NCBI GenBank assembly: GCA_937877165.1
Contig: CALEFO010000106.1
Span: forward strand, 1 to 10,251
Reading direction: 5' to 3'
From: an uncultured Lachnospiraceae bacterium
GTDB lineage: Bacteria; Bacillota; Clostridia; Lachnospirales; Lachnospiraceae
Length of the DNA: 10,251 bases
Shown here: positions 5,052 to 10,251 of the stretch, one piece after another
Layout: each line of letters opens with the position of its first letter
Position numbering within the stretch: the stretch's first letter is position 1
Program-made: the position numbers and the translations under genes
The notes under the pieces: generated by a model
Seen by the model: the letters and a program-made list of their open reading frames with translations, nothing else
Database searches by the model: none
Told to the model about the DNA's origin: nothing

Positions 5052-5080
5052 TGGACAACCGTCTGAAAGTTCAGTACAAT
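5052..5080 (+). promoter_or_regulatory. Sigma-A-type promoter for zapA
   Basis: TGGACA (5052-5057, five of six matches) is separated by exactly 17 bp from TACAAT (5075-5080, five of six). It begins 5 bp after the ruvB stop, with a predicted start near 5087, giving zapA a leader of about 124 nt. Spacing and boxes are seen directly. Confidence 0.65.
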
Positions 5081-5090
5081 AAAATGTGTT

Positions 5091-5127
5091 GCCCGGTGTA
5101 GGAAGAGAATCCCTGCAGAATCCGGGC
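5091..5127 (+). other. Hairpin in the zapA leader
   Basis: GCCCGG (5091-5096) pairs with CCGGGC (5122-5127), and GTAGG with CCTGC extends the structure inside. It would lie at the very 5' end of the transcript from the promoter at 5052-5080. No U-tract follows, so it is not an intrinsic terminator; a 5'-stabilising or regulatory leader is possible. It resembles no riboswitch class that I recognise. Confidence 0.4.
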
Positions 5128-5210
5128 GGGAGAAAGCGGGACGTTGGGAATCGGAATCCGATGGTTCCGGGAAGAAAGGGCTGCGGAGAATGCCGCAGCA
5201 GGAGTGGAAA

Positions 5211-5633
5211 ATGGCTGCGAAGACGGATGCGGAAGTAATTATTGACGGAAAGGTTTATACCCTCTCCGGTTATGAGAGTGAGGAGTATCTGCAGAAGATT
5301 GCGTCATACCTGAATGGGAAGATCGCAGAGTTCCGCAAGAACGAGAACTACAATAAGCTGAATCCGGATTTCAAGAATATCCTGATGCAGATCAACATCG
5401 CGGATGACTATTTCCGCACACAGCGTGAGATGGATGATCTGAAAGCGGACGGATCCACGCGAGAGAAGGACCTGTACGATTTGAAGCATGAATTGATCGC
5501 GACGCAGATGAAGCTCGAGACAACTGAGAAGAATCTGAAGGAAGTGCGCGCGGAGAATGACGAGAACGCGAAGAAGATTATTCGTCTGGAGACCGAGCTG
5601 AAGACAAGGCAGGAGCATTCCGGAAGGAACTGA
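5211..5633 (+). CDS. zapA: Cell division protein ZapA
   Basis: ZapA binds FtsZ in the cytoplasm and bundles or stabilises its filaments at mid-cell. The product is 140 residues. The N-terminal globular domain (about 1-60) has the family pattern A-E-V-x-I-D-G-K-x-Y-x-L-x-G followed by E-E-Y-L-Q-K-I-A-x-Y-L-N and the helix containing I-L-M-Q-I-N-I-A-D-D-Y-F. From about residue 65 onward the chain is one long charged coiled coil (heptads with L, I and M among Glu/Lys). That tail makes it longer than the roughly 85-110 residues of B. subtilis and E. coli ZapA. GGAG (5201-5204) lies 6 bp before the ATG at 5211; the in-frame ATG at 5190 adds seven residues without a well-spaced site. The gene has its own promoter and terminator, so it may be monocistronic. 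Confidence 0.9.
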   Translation: MAAKTDAEVIIDGKVYTLSGYESEEYLQKIASYLNGKIAEFRKNENYNKLNPDFKNILMQINIADDYFRTQREMDDLKADGSTREKDLYDLKHELIATQMKLETTEKNLKEVRAENDENAKKIIRLETELKTRQEHSGRN

Positions 5634-5662
5634 ATGCGGTAACAGATACATTTTAAGAAAAG

Positions 5663-5693
5663 AAAGCGTCGGAGAAGGATTCCGGCGCTTTTT
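5663..5693 (+). terminator. Intrinsic terminator after zapA
   Basis: AAAGCGTCGGA (5663-5673) pairs with TCCGGCGCTTT (5681-5691) over 11 bp with one G-U pair and a 7-nt loop, and the stem runs into TTTTT (5689-5693). It ends only 18 bp before the ATG of the U32-family gene. It either ends the zapA message or works as a leaky terminator or attenuator in front of the next operon. Confidence 0.85.
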
Positions 5694-5711
5694 CCATTGA
5701 AGGGAAATCCA

Positions 5712-8099
5712 ATGAAGGAAAACACCAGGAAAAAAGTGGAGCTTCTTGCTCCGGCGGGCGGAATGGAGGCGTTCCGCGGAGCCATGAACGCCGGTGCGGA
5801 CGCGGTCTATCTGGCGGGGCAGCAGTTCGGCGCGAGAGCCTATGCCGGGAATTTTACCGAGGAGGAACTTGGAGAGGTCCTGAAGAGAGCACAGCTATTC
5901 GGTGTCCGGATTTATCTTACGGTTAATACGCTGACGAGGCAGAGTGAACTTCCGCTCCTTACAGCCTTTGTGCAGCGGCTTGCGGGACAAGGGCTGGATG
6001 GCGTGATTGTTCAGGACCTCGGTGTCGCGGCAGCAGTCCGAAGAGCCTGCCCGGAGGTGGAGCTCCATGCGAGCACCCAGATGTCGGTGACGGGACGCGA
6101 GGCAGTTCGCTTTCTGAAGAAGCAGGGGTTCGTTCGTGTAGTCCCTTCCCGGGAGCTTTCCCTGGAGGAGATCCGTCTTCTCAAACAGGAAAATGTGGAG
6201 GTGGAGACCTTCATTCACGGAGCAATGTGCTATTCCTATTCTGGGAGATGCCTGATGTCGAGCTTTCTCGGCGGGCGGAGCGGCAACCGGGGGCGATGCG
6301 CCGGAACCTGTCGGCTTCCCTATGAGGTGTTGGACGAGAACGGAAATCCAGCCGGGAGGGACGGTGTCTGCTATCCGATTTCGATGAAGGATATGTGTGC
6401 CGTGCAGCTTCTTCCGGAGCTCATTGACTGTGGAATTGATTCGTTCAAGATTGAGGGCCGCATGAAGAAGCCGGAATATGTGGCAGGAACAGTTGCTATT
6501 TACCGGAAATACATTGACCGCTTCTATGAGTGGGATCAAAATGGCCGTCCCGGATCCTGGTCGGTGGACCGGGAGGATTTGGATGCACTGAACAGCCTGT
6601 ATATCCGCGCAGACCTCTGTACCGGCTATTACAGGGAACGGAACGGCAGGAAGCTGGTAACCATCCATGAGCCTGGCTATCGCGGGGCGAGTCAGGACTT
6701 TCTGGATCAGATCCGGACGAAATACCTTCAGGAGGATCGAAAGCTTCCTGTTTGCGGCGAGGCGTTTCTGTGCGCGGGCGAGGTGGCCCGGATGACGGTC
6801 TCCTGCGGCGATACTTCCTGCACGGCGGAAGGGGCCACCGTGCAGGAAGCAAGAAACCACGCTTTGACGGAGGAAGAAATTCGGACCAAGCTTGGTAAGG
6901 CGGGCGGCTCTTCGTTTACCTTTGGAAACCTTCAGGTGCACACGGACGGCAGGGCCTTCGTCCCGGTTTCAGCACTCGGAGAGCTCCGGAGAAAGGCACT
7001 CGAGGGCCTTACGAAAGAGCTCCTGAAAAAGAGCGGACAAGAAGAGAAAAATCTGCAGGAAGCGGGAAGCACAGAAGAAATGCTGCAGGAGGCAGAACAT
7101 AGGACAGAATCACAGCGGATGCCGCTTCCTTCAACGTTCTATATGGTAAGGACGGCAGAGCAGGCGGGCGAGGTGCTCGCCTGGCTGAAGGAGCAGGAAT
7201 CCGGCATCTGGGAGGATGAAAAAGCCGGAAACCCTTCCACTTCACTGATTCTGGACGGCGGGCTTCTCGAGGAGGACAAGGCGGCCAGAAAGAAGAGAGA
7301 ACATCTTCTTGACCTTGCAAAGGGGCGGAACATTCCGGTTCTTGCGGCGCTTCCGTACATTTTTCGGGAGAGCGACCGTACATGGATCCTGCGTTTTTAC
7401 GAGGAAAATGCGGAAAAATTTTACGGATTTGTTACGAGAAACCTCGAAGAGGTGGAATTTCTCCGAGAGAAAGAGTATGATAAAACGGTTCTTGCGGACA
7501 GTATGCTCTATGTCTGGAACGAGGAGAGCGAGAAGGCTCTTGGCGGGTTCTGCCGGGGAATGGTTCTTCCGTTGGAGCTGGACCGGCGTGAAATGGCCGG
7601 AACATTTCGGAACCGTCTGTCGGATAAGATCCTGATGGTATATGGAAGAGTTCCTCTGATGATGACGGCAGGCTGTGTGCGGAAGACGGAAGGAAAGTGC
7701 CTCCGCACTGGAAGGGAAATTTCCGGAGGGGAGACAAAGACCGGATCGGAATTCTGGTTTCTGAAGGACCGCACGGGAGCGCGGTTTCCGGTTGCGACGG
7801 TGTGCTCGCATTGTCAGAATATTATTTACAACAGTGTGCCGACCTCCCTTCACCACTTCACAGGCGATGAGCTTGCGGACAAGTGCGGCGCGGTTCTTTT
7901 TAGTTTCACAACGGAATGCGCAGATGAGGTGCGGGAGATTCTTTCCCTTTTTGCCAGAGGGAGGGAGGCGCTTTGGAAAATCCCGGAGGCAGTTTCCGGG
8001 AAGGCTGCGAAGAATTTATCTGGCAGGAGAGCCGGAAGCAGCATAGCTTGCGCGGAGCCGGAGTATACCAACGGTCACTACAGGAAGGGTGCAATTTAA
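5712..8099 (+). CDS. U32-family (collagenase-like) protein with DUF3656, probable RNA hydroxylation enzyme
   Basis: A 795-residue cytoplasmic protein of the peptidase U32 family. The TIM-barrel domain (about 8-310) begins E-L-L-A-P-A-G and contains the U32 signature ETFIHGAMCYSYSGRCLMS (165-183). Cysteines at 173, 180, 196, 200 and 229 lie where UbiU/UbiV and TrhP-type relatives place cluster ligands. A DUF3656-like segment follows (about 330-445, closing P-V-S-x-L-G-E-L-R-R-K-A-L-E), then a charged linker. A second barrel-like half (about 470-760) carries its own cysteines at 655, 663, 698 and 701. The end, Y-T-N-G-H-Y-R-K-G, is the usual family C-terminus, so the gene is intact. Despite the peptidase name, characterised members (RlhA, TrhP) hydroxylate 23S rRNA or tRNA; RlhA with DUF3656 is the closest named match, but the exact target is inferred. 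GAAGGG (5699-5704) supports the ATG at 5712 over a TTG at 5697. Confidence 0.88.
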   Translation: MKENTRKKVELLAPAGGMEAFRGAMNAGADAVYLAGQQFGARAYAGNFTEEELGEVLKRAQLFGVRIYLTVNTLTRQSELPLLTAFVQRLAGQGLDGVIVQDLGVAAAVRRACPEVELHASTQMSVTGREAVRFLKKQGFVRVVPSRELSLEEIRLLKQENVEVETFIHGAMCYSYSGRCLMSSFLGGRSGNRGRCAGTCRLPYEVLDENGNPAGRDGVCYPISMKDMCAVQLLPELIDCGIDSFKIEGRMKKPEYVAGTVAIYRKYIDRFYEWDQNGRPGSWSVDREDLDALNSLYIRADLCTGYYRERNGRKLVTIHEPGYRGASQDFLDQIRTKYLQEDRKLPVCGEAFLCAGEVARMTVSCGDTSCTAEGATVQEARNHALTEEEIRTKLGKAGGSSFTFGNLQVHTDGRAFVPVSALGELRRKALEGLTKELLKKSGQEEKNLQEAGSTEEMLQEAEHRTESQRMPLPSTFYMVRTAEQAGEVLAWLKEQESGIWEDEKAGNPSTSLILDGGLLEEDKAARKKREHLLDLAKGRNIPVLAALPYIFRESDRTWILRFYEENAEKFYGFVTRNLEEVEFLREKEYDKTVLADSMLYVWNEESEKALGGFCRGMVLPLELDRREMAGTFRNRLSDKILMVYGRVPLMMTAGCVRKTEGKCLRTGREISGGETKTGSEFWFLKDRTGARFPVATVCSHCQNIIYNSVPTSLHHFTGDELADKCGAVLFSFTTECADEVREILSLFARGREALWKIPEAVSGKAAKNLSGRRAGSSIACAEPEYTNGHYRKGAI

Positions 8100-8105
8100 T
8101 TTTTC

Positions 8106-9767
8106 ATGCGGACTTATATCCTGGCTTTAACCAAATACGGTATTATTGCCGTCATAATTGCATATACGATACTGTCTTTTTATCTTCTTACACAGAAGGA
8201 TCCGAAGAAAATCCGGTTTCTCACGCTGATTGAGAACGGCCTCATCCTTTTGTTTCAGCTGATCAGCTATTTTACTTTGTATGTTGCTCTCGGAGAAGGC
8301 AGATATATGCTGTTTGCTTTCCTGGTGATGGGAGCGTTCTTTGCAATTTTTTTGTTGTACCGGACGCTCTACTATCATGCCAATATGCCCCTGTTCAACA
8401 ATATGTGTCTGCTTTTGTCAGTGGGTCTTGTCATTCAGTCGCGCCTGTCCTTCAGCAACGCGGTACATCAGATGATGATCGCCTCTGCGGGGCTTCTGAT
8501 TGCCTTCGTGGTTCCTCTTTTCCGGAGAAAATTTTATCTTCTGAAGACGCCACGCTATATGTATGGCATCGTTGGCATTCTGAGTCTGGCTGTGGTCATG
8601 CTCCTTGGAGCAACGACCCTTGGCGCGAATATCACCTATACCATTGCGGGTGTCACCTTCCAGCCTTCGGAATTTGTTAAAATCATCTATATTCTGTTTC
8701 TTGCCAGCACGCTGAAGGACGTGAGGAACTTTAAGGAGTTTTTGATTGTTGCAGTCTTTGCAGCGGCTCATGTGCTGGTTCTTATCGGATCCAGGGATCT
8801 TGGTTCGGGTCTTATTTTCTTCGTGGTATTTTTGTTTATGGCCTTTCTTGCAACGGGCGAGTGGATTGTGCTTGCAGGAGGCATGGGACTGGGCCTTGTG
8901 GGCGCGGTCGGCTGCTATTTCCTGTTCTCGCATATCCGGGAGCGCGTGCAGGCCTTTTTGGATCCATGGAGTCTCATTGATTCCATCGGTTATCAGATTA
9001 CGCAGTCGCTTTTTGCAATTGGAGCGGGCGGCCTGTGTGGTGTTGGTCTCGGGCAGGGGACTCCGTCGGATGTCCCGTTCGTCGAGTCGGATTTTGTCTT
9101 CGCGGCAGTGTGCGAGGAGCTTGGGCAGATTGTAGGCGTGTGCATCATTCTCGTCGGCATCAGCTGCTTCCTTGTCATGCTGGGGCTTGCGTCGAGCTTT
9201 GCGGACCGCTTCTACCGGCTGATGGCCTACGGCGCCGCAATTTGCTATGTATTCCAGATGTTCCTGACTCTGGGCGGCCAGACGAAGTTCATCCCGCTGA
9301 CCGGTGTGACGCTTCCGTTCATCAGTTACGGAGGAAGCTCTATTTTGTCAACCCTGATCATTTTCACTCTGGTGGAGGTGATGTGCATTCTGCGCGGCGA
9401 GAAGATCGAAGAGGTGCAGAAGCGCAGGATGCGGCTGAAGCAAAGGGATGCGGCTTATCGGAGCCGCTACAGCGGCAATGATTACCGGAAAGTGCGCGGG
9501 ACAGGATATACCTCTTCCTCTGAAAGGCGAAGATCCCAGGATTCCTCCGGGTATCGGCGCAGTGCGTATGCGGAAACGGAAAGACGATCCTATTACCGCG
9601 GCGAGAGCAGCTATGAGGATCGTTATGAAAGGTCCAACGCCGTGCGCCGTACGGCGGGAGAGAACCTGTATGTGCAGAATGGCAGATATACTTCTTCGGG
9701 GGCGGGAAGGCGTTCTTCGGTGAGGGCGTCTGGCACATCCGATAACGAGGAATTTTACGATGACTGA
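8106..9767 (+). CDS. SEDS-family peptidoglycan glycosyltransferase (FtsW/RodA/SpoVE)
   Basis: A 553-residue integral membrane protein that polymerises lipid II into glycan strands. SEDS landmarks are FQPSEFVK (185-192); the extracellular loop segment L-G-Q-G-x-x-x-x-V-P-F-V-E-S-D-F-V-F-A-A-V-C-E-E-L-G (315-340), containing the conserved Asp329; and TGVTLPFISYGGSS (399-412). About twelve hydrophobic segments are visible, with the N-terminal part longer than in a minimal ten-helix SEDS protein. Residues 430-553 form a cytoplasmic tail of low complexity rich in Arg, Ser, Tyr and Gly, which is unusual. The ATG at 8106 is the only start possible, because an in-frame stop (8097-8099) precedes it. 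The nearest GGAAGGG is 16 bp upstream, so coupling to the U32 gene ending 6 bp earlier is likely. The downstream class B PBP overlaps by 8 bp. RodA and FtsW roles cannot be told apart from sequence. Confidence 0.92.
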   Translation: MRTYILALTKYGIIAVIIAYTILSFYLLTQKDPKKIRFLTLIENGLILLFQLISYFTLYVALGEGRYMLFAFLVMGAFFAIFLLYRTLYYHANMPLFNNMCLLLSVGLVIQSRLSFSNAVHQMMIASAGLLIAFVVPLFRRKFYLLKTPRYMYGIVGILSLAVVMLLGATTLGANITYTIAGVTFQPSEFVKIIYILFLASTLKDVRNFKEFLIVAVFAAAHVLVLIGSRDLGSGLIFFVVFLFMAFLATGEWIVLAGGMGLGLVGAVGCYFLFSHIRERVQAFLDPWSLIDSIGYQITQSLFAIGAGGLCGVGLGQGTPSDVPFVESDFVFAAVCEELGQIVGVCIILVGISCFLVMLGLASSFADRFYRLMAYGAAICYVFQMFLTLGGQTKFIPLTGVTLPFISYGGSSILSTLIIFTLVEVMCILRGEKIEEVQKRRMRLKQRDAAYRSRYSGNDYRKVRGTGYTSSSERRRSQDSSGYRRSAYAETERRSYYRGESSYEDRYERSNAVRRTAGENLYVQNGRYTSSGAGRRSSVRASGTSDNEEFYDD

Positions 9768-10251
9768 CAGAAGATCTTATTCCAGACAGGATCCGGGCTC
9801 CCGCAGGACGTCTCTTCGCGGAGAGGAAACCGGGCGCCTGTCCGGAGAGGAGAGAAGGGCACGGTATAAAAAGGCGGCGCTTCTTAAGGAAAAAGCACAG
9901 GTACGGCGTCAGGTATTCGTGACCGGCTCGCTGGTCAGCGTGCTGTTTGCCGCGATGATCGTCTATTTTCTGGTCTATACGAACAGCAATTCGAAGCAGT
10001 TGTTCGAGAACGACTACAATAAGCGCGAAGAAGCCCTTCTGGAGAAAAATGTCCGGGGCAAAATCTATGCCTCTACCGGAGAGGTGCTTGCGGAGACCAT
10101 TCAGGACCAGGACGGAAATGATGTCCGATCCTATCCGTATAAAAATCTGTTTTCCCATATCATCGGCTATACCTATAAGGGCGGAAGCGGCGTGGAGCAG
10201 CTGGAGGATTACAACCTGACGCACTCGGATATTTCCCTGTCGGATCAGGCT
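9760..10251 (+). CDS. Class B penicillin-binding protein, N-terminal part (runs off the window)
   Basis: The frame is open for 164 codons to the window edge. The ATG at 9760 lies inside the end of the SEDS gene, with GAGGAA (9747-9752) 7 bp upstream. Residues 1-50 are a highly basic, Arg-rich cytoplasmic segment; 52-73 form the single membrane anchor. Residues 83-111 contain Y-N-K-R-E and V-R-G-K-I-Y-A-S-T-G-E-V-L-A, the start of the extracellular pedestal domain of class B PBPs. S-Y-P-Y-x-N-L-F-S-H-I-I-G-Y (124-137) and G-G-S-G-V-E (141-146) are typical of PbpA-like clostridial and actinobacterial enzymes. The transpeptidase domain with the S-x-x-K, S-x-N and K-T-G motifs would lie beyond the edge. 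It should cross-link the glycan made by the adjacent SEDS enzyme. Confidence 0.88.
   Translation, partial: MTDRRSYSRQDPGSRRTSLRGEETGRLSGEERRARYKKAALLKEKAQVRRQVFVTGSLVSVLFAAMIVYFLVYTNSNSKQLFENDYNKREEALLEKNVRGKIYASTGEVLAETIQDQDGNDVRSYPYKNLFSHIIGYTYKGGSGVEQLEDYNLTHSDISLSDQA

Noticed and set aside
5061..5080. Third copy of the dispersed repeat (GTCTGAAAGT matches the start of hairpin 1; CAGTACAAT matches the flank of copy B)
   Set aside because: Only short matches are present, and neither hairpin 1 nor hairpin 2 can form here. The shared TACAAT is better explained as a promoter -10 box.
9364..10224. Minus-strand open frame of 286 codons opposite the SEDS tail and PBP start
   Set aside because: It has no ribosome binding site, family motif or hydrophobic pattern, and the plus-strand genes here are clearly recognisable.

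Overview
The window reads as a stretch of chromosome from a Clostridia-class Firmicute, most likely a Lachnospiraceae member. This is inferred from the short-form leuD, the gene order ruvA-small ORF-ruvB-zapA-U32 peptidase-SEDS-PBP, strong AGGAGG-type ribosome binding sites, and a base composition a little above 50% GC by eye. There is no rRNA, tRNA, CRISPR array, prophage or recognisable transposase gene. Most of the region is housekeeping; the unusual material lies in the intergenic DNA between 600 and 3050.

Layout, left to right. (1) The end of a leucine operon: the last codons of leuC, complete leuD, then a strong intrinsic terminator. (2) A transporter/regulator pair: a TauE/SafE-type membrane exporter followed by a MarR-family regulator. 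Ahead of the exporter is a near-consensus promoter whose spacer and start site are covered by two GTTC-N6-GAAC dyads, which together form a perfect 15-bp inverted repeat. Between exporter and regulator lies a roughly 110-bp insert bounded by exact 21-bp direct repeats. (3) A convergent minus-strand histidine phosphatase (phosphoglycerate-mutase-like) gene overlapping the end of marR by 11 bp. Its upstream region holds a second, diverged copy of the structured element found in the insert. (4) ruvA, a tiny ATGA-overlapping ORF, a 77-residue uncharacterised gene and ruvB, forming the Holliday-junction branch-migration operon. (5) zapA with its own promoter, hairpin leader and terminator. (6) A cell-wall/RNA-modification cluster: a 795-residue U32-family protein, a SEDS (FtsW/RodA/SpoVE) glycosyltransferase with a long charged C-terminal tail, and the start of a class B penicillin-binding protein that runs off the window.

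How the genes work together. LeuC and LeuD form one isomerase of leucine biosynthesis. The MarR protein is the obvious candidate to bind the dyads and control the exporter. RuvA and RuvB form the branch-migration motor. ZapA stabilises the FtsZ ring. The SEDS protein and PBP, which overlap by 8 bp, would polymerise and cross-link septal or lateral peptidoglycan as a cognate pair.

The best candidate for something undescribed is the pair of roughly 64-nt two-hairpin elements at 1494-1557 and 2806-2869. They are about 73% identical by hand count and carry paired base changes that preserve two stems. Mismatches on the plus strand become G-U pairs on the minus strand. This could be a small non-autonomous mobile repeat or a structured RNA/regulatory element.
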